DNA of 64,000 nucleotides from NCBI GenBank assembly GCA_046328035.1, contig JAXLXI010000004.1, positions 1 to 64,000 on the forward strand, read 5' to 3'. The DNA is from JBGASG01 sp046328035 (lineage in GTDB: Bacteria > Cyanobacteriota > Vampirovibrionia > Obscuribacterales > Obscuribacteraceae). Positions 1 to 7,752 of this stretch are shown piece by piece. Within the stretch, counting starts at the first letter, position 1. Every line of letters begins with the position of its first letter. Under the pieces are notes generated by a model. It had not been told where the DNA came from. It saw nothing but the letters and a program-made list of their open reading frames with translations, and ran no database searches. A program made the translations under genes and the position numbers.

Positions 1-943
1 GCTTGGTGAAACGAGTGCGCGGATCGAGCGCATCACGCAGTCCGTCGCCTAGCAGGTTGAACGAAAGCACCGTGATGAAAATGAACATGCTCGGAAAGAA
101 TATCAGATGCGGGTCGGAGCGCAGCGCGCGCCAGCCGTCGCTGGCAAGAGTGCCCCAACTCGCGGCCGGCGGCGACAATCCCAGCCCGATAAAGCTGAGC
201 GTCGATTCGGAAAGAATGGCATACGGCACGATGAAGGTGAGCGTGACGATAATCGGTCCCATGGCATTGGGCAGCAGGTGCTTCAGAACAATCGGCACGC
301 CCGCCTGACCCGACGCGCGCGCTGCATCAACAAACTCTTCATGCTTGAGTTGCAGCAGTTGGGCGCGCACCAGTCTGGCGGTGCTCTTCCATGACACCAG
401 ACCGAGCGCCATCAGGACACCGAGGGTTCCTTTGTCCCGTCCGACAATGACTCCGATCAAAATCATCACGAGCAGATCCGGCAGCGAGTAAAGAATATCC
501 ACCACTCGCATCAACACTGCATCAACTTTGCCGCCATAAAAGCCGGAAACAGAGCCGTAAACCGTACCGATCACAAAGGCGATCAAAGCGGTGAAGACGC
601 CGATGCTGATCGAGACCCTGGCACCGAATATGATGCGGGTCAGCAAATCGCGTCCCAGTTCGTCCGTCCCCATTATATGTTGCGCGCAGGGTTTCACCAG
701 AATCTCGGTGGAGGTCTGATCGAACGAGTAGGGCGTCAGGGGCACAAACGCCGATATGAGAGAAACGACGAGCAGCGCCACGATAATCCACAGACAGGTC
801 CAGGCGGCAGGAATCTTGCGCAGACGGTGCCATGCTTCGGCCAGCGGACCGCGAGCCGGTGTGTCGTCGAACACCGGTTCTTTCGAGGGAATCGGCAGCG
901 GATCAGGCGCCTGCAACGTGGAGGTGTTGTTCTCTTCGGCCAT
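1..943 (-). CDS. oppC: ABC transporter permease, OppC/DppC type (3' end off the left edge)
   Basis: Inner-membrane permease subunit of a di/oligopeptide importer. The minus-strand frame is open from an ATG at 943 to the window edge, about 314 codons, so only the last few residues can be missing for this family. The N-terminus has a short cytoplasmic stretch and then a membrane segment (WTCLWIIVALLVVSLISAF). Further hydrophobic segments follow, then the EAA loop (EFVDAARASGQAG, followed by LKHLLPN), which docks to the ATPase. The end, GDGLRDALDPR, is typical of OppC. It begins 7 bases after the oppB stop, in an operon oppA-oppB-oppC. The ATPase genes oppD and oppF would be expected beyond the left edge. 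Substrate specificity cannot be read from the sequence. Confidence 0.9.
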   Translation of the reverse strand, partial: MAEENNTSTLQAPDPLPIPSKEPVFDDTPARGPLAEAWHRLRKIPAAWTCLWIIVALLVVSLISAFVPLTPYSFDQTSTEILVKPCAQHIMGTDELGRDLLTRIIFGARVSISIGVFTALIAFVIGTVYGSVSGFYGGKVDAVLMRVVDILYSLPDLLVMILIGVIVGRDKGTLGVLMALGLVSWKSTARLVRAQLLQLKHEEFVDAARASGQAGVPIVLKHLLPNAMGPIIVTLTFIVPYAILSESTLSFIGLGLSPPAASWGTLASDGWRALRSDPHLIFFPSMFIFITVLSFNLLGDGLRDALDPRTRFTK

Positions 944-950
944 TGTTTCC

Positions 951-1871
951 TCAGCCCTCGACCTGAATGCGTGGATCCAGAACCGTGTACAGGATGTCCA
1001 CAATGGTATTGGTGACCAAAAGAATGATCCCGAAAACGAGCGTGGTGCCAATCAGCAAGTCGTAATCGCGATTGCCGACTGCTGTGATGAAAAACCGGCC
1101 CATGCCCGGGATGGCATAGACATATTCGACGATGAACGAACCGGTGATCAACACTGCGGTGAGCGGACCGAGCACCGTGACGATCGGCACCAGAGCATTA
1201 CGCAGAACGTGCTTGAGCACCGTCGACTGTTGCGACAGTCCTTTGGAACGCGCCGTGCGCACCCAGTCTTTTTCCAGCACCTCCAGCACACTGGCGCGTG
1301 TCAAACGCGCCAGATAAGCTGCCGGACTGGCAGCCAGAGTGAGGGCCGGCAACACCATACTGCGAGCGTTTTCCCAGAGCCCCACCGGCAATATTTTGAA
1401 CTGAATGCCAAAAACATAAATCAAAAGTGCGCCCACCACGAAGGCGGGCACTGATATGCCCGCGGTGGCAATGATCATGGATATCCAGTCGAAAGGTGTG
1501 TTCCTCTTGATGGCGGCCAGGGTGCCCAGTGGTACGCCGATCAAAATAGAAAGCAACAGACCCATGGATCCGAGTTGTACAGAAACAGGCAAGGCATCAC
1601 GCATGATGTCGTTGACGGTGCGGTTGACGTATTTGTATGAAACGCCCAGGTCGCCGTGCGCCAACCGGTTGATGTAGCGGAAATACTGCTCGTGGAGTGG
1701 ACGGTCCAGATAATACTTGCGTTTGATGTTGGCAATTACTTCGGGCGGCAAGTTCTTTTCCAGGTCGAACGGTCCGCCGGGAACGCTGCGCACCAGCAAG
1801 AAACAGAGCGAAGCCAGAATGAACAGTATCGGAATTGCTGCCAGTAATCGTTTCAGTATCAGCCAGAACAT
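951..1871 (-). CDS. oppB: ABC transporter permease, OppB/DppB type
   Basis: Integral membrane permease that pairs with the OppC-type protein downstream. At 306 residues it is the usual length. The N-terminus MFWLILKRLLAAIPILF begins the first membrane helix and is typical of OppB. The periplasmic loop LPPEVIANIKRKYYLDRPLHEQ and the EAA loop (DWVRTARSKGLS, then LKHVLRNALVP) are both present, as is the ending DILYTVLDPRIQ. The start ATG at 1871 has TAAGGA about 11 bases upstream, just after the oppA stop codon, so translation probably follows oppA closely. Family assignment is firm; the peptide or nickel specificity is not. Confidence 0.93.
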   Translation of the reverse strand: MFWLILKRLLAAIPILFILASLCFLLVRSVPGGPFDLEKNLPPEVIANIKRKYYLDRPLHEQYFRYINRLAHGDLGVSYKYVNRTVNDIMRDALPVSVQLGSMGLLLSILIGVPLGTLAAIKRNTPFDWISMIIATAGISVPAFVVGALLIYVFGIQFKILPVGLWENARSMVLPALTLAASPAAYLARLTRASVLEVLEKDWVRTARSKGLSQQSTVLKHVLRNALVPIVTVLGPLTAVLITGSFIVEYVYAIPGMGRFFITAVGNRDYDLLIGTTLVFGIILLVTNTIVDILYTVLDPRIQVEG

Positions 1872-1886
1872 TTTGCAGTTTCGTCC

Positions 1887-3515
1887 TTACTTAGTGCGCG
1901 TCGGGTCGATTTTCACAGTCTTGAAAAATTGAAAGTCCAGAGCATTGAAGGCGATTCCCGAAACCCATGGTTTGACCATGCAGTTTTGGGTCGCCTGAAA
2001 TGTCGGTGTCATCGGCACCTGATCGCGGCAGAGCATCGTGTCTGCCTGGATATAAAGCTGTTTGCGCTTCTCCGGATCTTGTTCGGCACTGGCCATATCG
2101 ACAATGTGGTCGTACTCGGGATTTTTCCAGCGCGTGTTGTTGTTGCCGTTGTTGCTCGTAAACAGATTGGCGAAGGTCTCCGGGTCGGCAAAATCGGCGC
2201 CCCAGGACGCCCTGTACATGGGCGGTGCATCTCTGCGCAACGTGGCCAGATAGACCTTCCATTCCTGATTGACCAGTTCAACCGGTATGCCGAGATTGCG
2301 TTTAAGCTGATCCTGCATCACCTCGACTTGCACTCGCACATCTTCGCGGTTGGGAAACAAAAGTCCGAGCGTGGGAAAGCCCTTCCCGCCTGGATACCCG
2401 GCCTCCGCCAACAGTTTGCGCGCACCTTCGGGATCGTAGTTGATCGCCGATTCCGGGGAATATCCCGGTAGCGCCGGTGGTATCCATGTGTAAATCGGCT
2501 GCTCACCGCGCCGCAGGATTCTCGGAAAAACACTTCTGTCGATCGCCATGGCGATTGCCTTGCGAACGCGCGGATCATTGACCGGCTTCTTGTCGACATT
2601 GAAGCCCATGTAGTTGACGCGCAAGAGCGGGAAGTTGTGGTATTCCGGCGAGTTGCGATAGCGCGTCACATCTGGTGTGGAAAAACTGCGGTTGTCCACG
2701 AAGTCGAGTTCATCATTTTCATAAAGCGCAAATGCCGTTGCCTGCTCAGGCACCATAAACAGTTTGATGTGTTTGAGTTCCGGCTCGCCTTCGAAAAATG
2801 TCGGATTGGAATCCAGCTCGATCTTGTATTCGTGCCGCCAGGCTTTCACCAGAAACGGTCCGTTGGTGACGATATTTTCCGGCTCGGTCCAGCGGTCGCC
2901 GTGTTTTTTGACGATGTCTTCGCGCATGGGATAAGTGGGGCAGAAAGCAGCCAGGTTGATGAAATACGCCGCTGGTTTCTTCAAACGCACATCGAGGGTG
3001 AAGTCGTCTGTGCATTTGACGCCGATTAAGCTGGGATCTTTGATTTTGCCGGTGTTGTATTCGAAGGCGTTGACTATCGGGTAGAGAAAAAACGAATACT
3101 CGGCGCCGGTTTCCGGATTGAGTAGACGCTTCCATGCGTATTCGAAGTCGTGGGCGGTGAGCTGTTTTCCATCGGTCCACTTTATGTCTTTGCGAATATG
3201 GAAGACGTAATGCTTGCCACCATCGGAGATGTCCCACGAGCCGGCGCAACCGGGCACCACCTTCAAATCATTGGTGTATTGCGCCAGTCCGATCATGATG
3301 TTCGAAACAACGTCGAACGAAACCGAGTCGGTGGTCACGTGCCAATCGAGGCTGGGCGGCTCGGCGCCGAGGTTTATGCGCAAAGTACCCGGCTCAGGTC
3401 CGCCACGCAGACCGCAAGCGGAGAGCGCGGAAACGGCAGAGATTGCCAGCGCGCACAGGATCAGACGGAGGACCAAAAACGAAGATTTTGCTAAAAACCG
3501 CTTGCCGAAGCTCAT
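1887..3515 (-). CDS. oppA: Oligopeptide ABC transporter substrate-binding lipoprotein (SBP_bac_5 family)
   Basis: Extracytoplasmic solute-binding protein of the importer encoded downstream. The 542 residues begin with a lipoprotein signal: a charged N-terminus, a hydrophobic core and a lipobox ending LSAC near residue 34. Mature-domain hallmarks of SBP_bac_5 are visible: RINLGAEPPSLDWH near the start, a central KWTDGKQLTAHDFEYAWKR motif, and DPRVRKAIAMAIDR. The motifs DGKxLTAxDFxYAWKR and VRKAIAMAIDR fit peptide binders of the OppA/DppA group better than sugar or metal binders. The ATG at 3515 has AAGGG six bases upstream. First gene of the operon; its promoter would lie in 3516-3650, where I see no strong match. 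Confidence 0.93.
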   Translation of the reverse strand: MSFGKRFLAKSSFLVLRLILCALAISAVSALSACGLRGGPEPGTLRINLGAEPPSLDWHVTTDSVSFDVVSNIMIGLAQYTNDLKVVPGCAGSWDISDGGKHYVFHIRKDIKWTDGKQLTAHDFEYAWKRLLNPETGAEYSFFLYPIVNAFEYNTGKIKDPSLIGVKCTDDFTLDVRLKKPAAYFINLAAFCPTYPMREDIVKKHGDRWTEPENIVTNGPFLVKAWRHEYKIELDSNPTFFEGEPELKHIKLFMVPEQATAFALYENDELDFVDNRSFSTPDVTRYRNSPEYHNFPLLRVNYMGFNVDKKPVNDPRVRKAIAMAIDRSVFPRILRRGEQPIYTWIPPALPGYSPESAINYDPEGARKLLAEAGYPGGKGFPTLGLLFPNREDVRVQVEVMQDQLKRNLGIPVELVNQEWKVYLATLRRDAPPMYRASWGADFADPETFANLFTSNNGNNNTRWKNPEYDHIVDMASAEQDPEKRKQLYIQADTMLCRDQVPMTPTFQATQNCMVKPWVSGIAFNALDFQFFKTVKIDPTRTK

Positions 3516-3655
3516 GCTTGCCCTTAACCGCCGCCCACTTGAAAACCGCCGCTTGCGCGCCTGTTGAGCGCCTCAGCAGCGCCAATGTTGTCACATTTGC
3601 GCAATGTTTGTTTGAATTTATGTTGGGATCGCAGGCTCACAAAAGGCGCCAGAAT

Positions 3656-3685
3656 TTGACAGGTTTCGCCAAATATAGGTATACT
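3656..3685 (+). promoter_or_regulatory. Sigma70-type promoter for the rpmG-secE-nusG-rplKA block
   Basis: A perfect -35 hexamer TTGACA at 3656-3661 is followed after 18 bases by TATACT at 3680-3685. Transcription would start near 3692, leaving a leader of about 120 bases before rpmG. The intergenic stretch 3516-3810 holds nothing else I can support; the divergent oppA promoter should also lie in it. Confidence 0.75.
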
Positions 3686-3810
3686 GCGTGATTGACACCT
3701 GGCAAGAGGTGTTTTTTTCTGGGTTCTTTTCAAAGAGCCCGCCATCTTTCTGTCTCAAGGGTATTTTCGCCGGCATAGCCGGTTGCCCAGCCCAAAAGGA
3801 GCTTAAGTCC

Positions 3811-3978
3811 ATGGCTAAGAAAGACGACCGCATCATCCTCACGCTCGCGTGTGGTGACTGCAAGCGGCGCAACTACACCACAATGAAGAACAAGAAGAAC
3901 GATCCGGACAGGCTGAATATCAGCAAATACTGCCGGCATTGCAAGAAGCATGTAGAGCACAAAGAAACAAAGAAATAA
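3811..3978 (+). CDS. rpmG: Ribosomal protein bL33
   Basis: Small protein of the large ribosomal subunit, 55 residues, normal length. Four cysteines in two CxxC pairs (C14/C17 and C41/C44) show it is the zinc-binding (C+) form. The start is ATG 3811 (MAKKDDRIILTLACGDC), with AAAAGGAG about ten bases upstream; a longer open frame from 3688 has no family support. It precedes tRNA-Trp, secE and nusG, a gene order common in bacteria. Confidence 0.96.
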   Translation: MAKKDDRIILTLACGDCKRRNYTTMKNKKNDPDRLNISKYCRHCKKHVEHKETKK

Positions 3979-4040
3979 GCGGGACCGCCGCCCGCTGCCG
4001 GACTTTAAAGTCTCGAAGATGCGGTCGGCGGACGCCTCAA

Positions 4041-4111
4041 GCGCCCTTAGTTCAATGGTAGAACTATGGTCTCCAAAACCATCAGTGTGGGTTCGACTCC
4101 TACAGGGCGCG
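4041..4111 (+). tRNA. trnW: tRNA-Trp (anticodon CCA)
   Basis: The cloverleaf can be drawn by hand. A 7-bp acceptor stem joins GCGCCCT (4041-4047) with AGGGCGC (4104-4110), with G at the discriminator position 4111. The D arm is GTTC/GAAC around AATGGTA. The anticodon stem ATGGT/ACCAT carries loop CTCCAAA, giving anticodon CCA for tryptophan. The T loop is GTTCGACTC. The 3' CCA is not encoded. It lies between rpmG and secE, a widespread bacterial position. Confidence 0.95.
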
Positions 4112-4130
4112 AGTTTTATGGGGAATTACA

Positions 4131-4436
4131 GTGGGTTCATCAGTGACTTCAGATCGCCCAGACAAAAAAGGTCCACCTTCCAAGAAGGAAAAGGACGAGT
4201 TGTCTGTCAGCGAGCGAGCAGAAGGCATAGTCGAGTTTCTCAAGGGCGTCGTTGTCGAGTTCAAAAAGATCAGCTGGCCTCCGCGCGAGCAGGTCATCAA
4301 AGAAACCTACAGCGTCATCGTCCTTGTAGCCCTCATCACCTGTGCCGTTCTGGCGTTCGATTTCGGCGTCGCCAAGGTCGTCTTTGAACCGTTGGATCAT
4401 CTAGCGAGGACATTGGGTGGCGGCGTTGGAAGGTGA
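4131..4436 (+). CDS. secE: Preprotein translocase subunit SecE
   Basis: Essential membrane subunit of the SecYEG channel. It has 101 residues with a charged cytoplasmic N-terminus, the SecE signature EFKKISWPPREQVIKET (about residues 43-59) and a single membrane helix (VIVLVALITCAVLAFDFGVA). The start is GTG 4131, with GGGGA about six bases upstream; the ATG at 4118 is in another frame. Its position directly before nusG supports the call. Confidence 0.95.
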   Translation: MGSSVTSDRPDKKGPPSKKEKDELSVSERAEGIVEFLKGVVVEFKKISWPPREQVIKETYSVIVLVALITCAVLAFDFGVAKVVFEPLDHLARTLGGGVGR

Positions 4437-4455
4437 AGCAAAAGTACAAAGGTCA

Positions 4456-5016
4456 ATGGCCTTTATCAAGAGCGATGGACTCCGTCGCTGGTATGCCGTG
4501 CAAACGGCTTCCGGCCACGAAAACAAAGTAAAAGAGCACATCGAAAAACGCATCGTGACGATGGGCGCCCAGGACAAAATCTTCGGCGTGATCGTCCCCG
4601 AGAAGATGGTAACCAAGGTCAAAGACGGTAAGCGCCTTGAAAAGAAGGAGCGCGAATACCCGGGCTACGTTTTCGTTGAAATGATCCTCGATGACGATTC
4701 CTGGCGAGTAGTCCGCGAGGCTCCCGGTGTCACCAAATACGTCGGCGCCGGCAAAAAGCCGATTCCCGTGCAGGATAGCGAAATCCGCAAGATCCTGCGC
4801 CGTCAAATGGCCGTCTCCGGTGTCAAAGGCAAGAAAGCCGCCGTCATCGATGTCAAAGTCGGCGATTACGTGCGCATCACGGGCGGTCCGTTCGCGGACT
4901 TCACCGGCGAAGTCACGGAAGTCAACATGGAGCGCGAGCGCATCAAGGCATCGGTCATCATCTTCGGTCGCGCCACGCCAGTCGAACTGGAATTCAACCA
5001 AGTTATAAAAGTGTAA
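4456..5016 (+). CDS. nusG: Transcription termination/antitermination protein NusG
   Basis: General elongation factor that binds RNA polymerase and, in many bacteria, Rho or S10. It has 186 residues from ATG 4456, which has AAAGG just upstream. An in-frame GTG at 4417 would overlap secE and add 13 residues. The N-terminal NGN domain is recognised by RRWYAVQTASGHENKV and by YPGYVFVEM. The C-terminal KOW domain shows VGDYVRITGGPFADFTGEV. It is cotranscribed between secE and rplK. Confidence 0.96.
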   Translation: MAFIKSDGLRRWYAVQTASGHENKVKEHIEKRIVTMGAQDKIFGVIVPEKMVTKVKDGKRLEKKEREYPGYVFVEMILDDDSWRVVREAPGVTKYVGAGKKPIPVQDSEIRKILRRQMAVSGVKGKKAAVIDVKVGDYVRITGGPFADFTGEVTEVNMERERIKASVIIFGRATPVELEFNQVIKV

Positions 5017-5024
5017 AAACGCCC

Positions 5025-5047
5025 ATGGCAGCCTGATTGGCTGCCAT
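5025..5047 (+). promoter_or_regulatory. Hairpin in the nusG-rplK spacer
   Basis: A 9-bp perfect inverted repeat (ATGGCAGCC / GGCTGCCAT) with a TGATT loop starts 8 bases after the nusG stop. It is followed by AAAATT rather than a T run, so it is not a standard intrinsic terminator on this strand. It could be an RNA-processing or attenuation site, or part of a ribosomal-protein autoregulatory leader; that is inference. Confidence 0.5.
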
Positions 5048-5079
5048 AAAATTGAGGATTCGTTTGAATCCGCAAACAT

Positions 5080-5117
5080 GTCCAAGTCCTGTCCAGTCCA
5101 TGTCCTGGTCCTAGTCC
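5080..5117 (+). repeat. Short tandem GTCC repeat in the rplK leader
   Basis: GTCC occurs seven times (starting at 5080, 5086, 5091, 5096, 5102, 5108 and 5114), giving a 5-6 base period over 38 bases. It lies in the untranslated leader upstream of rplK. No known element with this pattern is recognised. Confidence 0.7.
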
Positions 5118-5146
5118 AAAAGAACAAAGCACAAAGGATATAAGCC

Positions 5147-5569
5147 GTGAAAAAGGTCGTAGGGAAAATCAAACTGCAGATCCAGGCAGGCAAGGCCAAC
5201 CCGGCACCGCCGATTGGTCCCGCGCTTGGTCAGCATGGTGTCAACATCATGCAGTTCTGCAAGGAATACAATGCCAAGACTCAAGATAAGGCCGGATCAG
5301 TGATCCCGGTGGAAATCACCGTGTTCGAAGATCGCTCGTTCGACTTCATTTTGAAAACGCCGCCCGCAGCAGAAATGCTCAAGAAGGCAGCCAATGTGGA
5401 AAAAGGTTCGGCCACCCCGAACAAGACGAAAGTCGCCACCATCAGCCGCGCCAAGGTTACGGAAATCGCCAAGGAAAAGATGCCCGACCTGAACGCCACC
5501 ACTCTCGAAGCCGCTGAGCGCATGATCATGGGCACCGCCCGCAACATGGGCATCATCGTCCAAGAGTAA
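5147..5569 (+). CDS. rplK: Ribosomal protein uL11
   Basis: Component of the GTPase-associated centre of the large subunit. It has 140 residues, standard length. The N-terminal domain has the typical GKANPAPPIGPALGQHGVNI loop with the conserved prolines, and the C-terminal rRNA-binding domain ends MIMGTARNMGIIV. The start is GTG 5147, with AAAGGA about eight bases upstream. It follows nusG after a 130-base spacer and precedes rplA. Confidence 0.97.
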   Translation: MKKVVGKIKLQIQAGKANPAPPIGPALGQHGVNIMQFCKEYNAKTQDKAGSVIPVEITVFEDRSFDFILKTPPAAEMLKKAANVEKGSATPNKTKVATISRAKVTEIAKEKMPDLNATTLEAAERMIMGTARNMGIIVQE

Positions 5570-5676
5570 TCAACCAGTAATACACACACCCTGCCCCGGC
5601 ACGACCGGTCACGCGGGGGAGCAGCAGCAGACGGAAGAAACAACCGACTGCGAAGCGAAAAGGAGAGATCAGAAAA

Positions 5677-6399
5677 ATGCCAGTCCTCACGAAACGTCAG
5701 AAAGAACTGAAGAAGCTGCGCAGCGAAACCACTTCTTTGTACACGGCCGAAGAAGCAGTCGCCACGCTGAAGAAGTTCAGAAAGTCCAAGTTCGACGAGA
5801 CAGTCGAAATCCACTTCAAGCTCGGCATCAACCCCAAAATGAACGACCAGCAAGTTCGTTCGACCGTCAGCTTGCCTGGCGGCACCGGTAAAGAAGTACG
5901 AGTGGCTGTCGTCGCCAAAGGCGAAAAGCTCGAAGAAGCTCGTCAAGCCGGAGCCGATGAAGTCGGCGCCGAAGAATTGATCCAGAAGATCTCGGAAGGT
6001 TTCATGGACTTCGACAAACTGGTGGCCACACCAGATGCCATGGCAGGCCTGTCCAAACTGGGTAAATTGCTTGGTCCACGCGGCTTGATGCCCAACCCGA
6101 AAGACGGCACCGTCACCTTCGACATCGCCAAAGCAGTCCAGGACCTCAAAGCCGGTAAGGTTTCCTTCCGCGCCGAGAAAGACGGCGGCGTAGTGCAGAT
6201 GGGCATCGGCAAGATGTCGTTCGATGATTCGCGCATCTTGAAGAACGTTGCCGCTGTTGTCGACCAGATCAACAAGGTGAAACCAGCGACGGTCAAAGGC
6301 ACCTACATCAAGGCTGTCTACCTGAGCTCCACCATGGGTCCCGGTCTGCGCCTCGACCCCAACAGCCTGCAAGCGCTGAGCAAGTACCTGCACGCATAA
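5677..6399 (+). CDS. rplA: Ribosomal protein uL1
   Basis: L1-stalk protein of the large subunit; in many bacteria it also represses its own operon by binding the rplK leader. It has 240 residues, within the usual size range. The signature GKLLGPRGLMPNPKDGTV lies near residues 128-145. The ATG at 5677 has AAAGGAGAG upstream. The block ends here at a terminator; rplJ, rplL and rpoBC do not follow, unlike in many bacteria. Confidence 0.97.
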   Translation: MPVLTKRQKELKKLRSETTSLYTAEEAVATLKKFRKSKFDETVEIHFKLGINPKMNDQQVRSTVSLPGGTGKEVRVAVVAKGEKLEEARQAGADEVGAEELIQKISEGFMDFDKLVATPDAMAGLSKLGKLLGPRGLMPNPKDGTVTFDIAKAVQDLKAGKVSFRAEKDGGVVQMGIGKMSFDDSRILKNVAAVVDQINKVKPATVKGTYIKAVYLSSTMGPGLRLDPNSLQALSKYLHA

Positions 6400-6427
6400 T
6401 CAGGCATACAGACAGACAACTCTCGAA

Positions 6428-6456
6428 CAGGCACCGCAAGCGGTGCCTGTTTTTTT
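6428..6456 (+). terminator. Rho-independent terminator after rplA
   Basis: A GC-rich stem CAGGCACCG / CGGTGCCTG with a CAAG loop runs directly into seven T residues (6450-6456). It closes the ribosomal block and faces the convergent TPR gene ending at 6466. Confidence 0.92.
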
Positions 6457-6465
6457 GCCACATTT

Positions 6466-7230
6466 TTAGAGCCCGACGAAGGAGCTGTTGATGTCGTCCG
6501 CCTGCTTCTGCATTTTTGCGGCTTCCGCTTTGCGATTGACCTTGCGCAAGAGCTCCGCATACTGAGAATATGCACCCATGAGGGCGACTTTATCTGCCAC
6601 GCCGCCGGCTCGACAAACCGCGATCAGCCTCTTTATATGAGTCTCGGCTGGTCCGTACAACCTCTGATGCGTCTCAGCCTCGATCAATGCCGGCAAGATA
6701 CCCTGAAGAAACTGCACATCGGCCGGCGGTCCGGGACCGGCATCGATGCTGACCACAGTTCCATCGGCGGACGTGACGGGCTGCGGGGGTGGTGCCGGTT
6801 TCCTATTTGGCACCGCCTTTGGTGCCATTTTGGACAGTACACCACTATCGGCGAGGGTTAGTGACGCGGACAATACTTTGAGAGCGTCAGCATACCGCTG
6901 GTGGCGGTTGTAATACATGCCCAGATCCAAGAGCGAGCACATGTACTCTTTGGAACGCTCGCCGAATTTCTTGCGAGCTACAGCCACCGGCGCTTTAAAC
7001 GCCGGTTCTCCTTGCTCCTCCATGCCCATAGAACCCGGCGAAGAGACACCCGGTTCCCCGTCTGGTGCATCCTGTCCGGATGCGCCAGGAATCCCTCCGG
7101 GCGATTGGTCCAGAGGTTGGGCTAAAGATAAGTTGGGCGGAAACAAGCAGGTCAGGGCGAGCAGCCCGCAAAGCGCGGGCAATCGCTTGACTGCACGCGC
7201 GATGTCACATTCTGGACGAGACGGGGTCAT
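6466..7230 (-). CDS. Exported TPR protein
   Basis: Function unknown. The 254 residues from ATG 7230 begin with a hydrophobic signal-like segment (LPALCGLLALTCLFPPNLSLAQ), then a Pro/Gly-rich linker. A TPR-like region of the kinesin-light-chain type follows (KKFGERSKEYMCSLLDLGM, RYADALKVLSASLTLAD) and a second helical pair near the C-terminus (ALMGAYSQYAELLRKVNRKAEAAKMQ). ATG 7230 is chosen because it places the signal segment at the N-terminus and overlaps the XRE gene by 26 bases, suggesting translational coupling. A longer frame runs from 7320 but would prepend a non-signal sequence. Confidence 0.7.
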   Translation of the reverse strand: MTPSRPECDIARAVKRLPALCGLLALTCLFPPNLSLAQPLDQSPGGIPGASGQDAPDGEPGVSSPGSMGMEEQGEPAFKAPVAVARKKFGERSKEYMCSLLDLGMYYNRHQRYADALKVLSASLTLADSGVLSKMAPKAVPNRKPAPPPQPVTSADGTVVSIDAGPGPPADVQFLQGILPALIEAETHQRLYGPAETHIKRLIAVCRAGGVADKVALMGAYSQYAELLRKVNRKAEAAKMQKQADDINSSFVGL

Positions 7231-7546
7231 CGTGCACTTCGCCACCTGCAGCTGGCGCATCGGACTTGACCTCGCCAGGCGCTGCCCACTTGGCGGGGTT
7301 AGTGGCGATTTCGTTTTCAACGGCGGTTAATAACTCCGACGGGGGCACTGCTAAGCCTGAAGCTAGCGAGAATAGTGCGCCCAGAGAAATGTTGCGCTCG
7401 CCGCGCTCTACATCCGATATATACGCTCTATTGAGCCCCGAGCGCTTTGCCAGCTCGTCTTGTGTGAAACCTTTGCGTTTACGTGTCTGCCTTACAATGT
7501 CCGCAAAGGCGGACAGTTGCATAACCGTTTGAGCGTCACCTTTCAT
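7205..7546 (-). CDS. XRE-family HTH transcriptional regulator
   Basis: Small DNA-binding protein of 113 residues with one Cro/C1-type helix-turn-helix (KGFTQDELAKRSGLNRAYIS, then DVERGERNISLGALFSLA). The ATG at 7546 is chosen because GGAGG lies nine bases upstream; an in-frame start at 7639 would add 31 residues without similar support. The C-terminal 45 residues are Ala/Pro-rich and show no domain. Its stop codon lies inside the start of the exported TPR gene, so the two are probably cotranscribed. Target genes are unknown; autoregulation would be typical of the family. Confidence 0.85.
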   Translation of the reverse strand: MKGDAQTVMQLSAFADIVRQTRKRKGFTQDELAKRSGLNRAYISDVERGERNISLGALFSLASGLAVPPSELLTAVENEIATNPAKWAAPGEVKSDAPAAGGEVHDDPVSSRM

Positions 7547-7752
7547 GTTGCCGGGCCTCCGGGATGCCATTTGATGCCTGTGCTTATTATAGTCGACGGA
7601 ATCGCGTATTCGTACAGCCAAACCTGACTTCAAGCACAATAGATTTATAGTTTACACATAAGTCGGCCGGAATTCCGCCTCATGAAGATACGCAACTGCC
7701 ACAAGCATCTGCCTAAACCGACTGTTTATGCCACCAAATATGGTGCAAACGG

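Noticed and set aside
5281..6393. 370-codon open frame opposite rplK and rplA
   Set aside because: It is antisense to two certain ribosomal protein genes; no domain or Shine-Dalgarno support.
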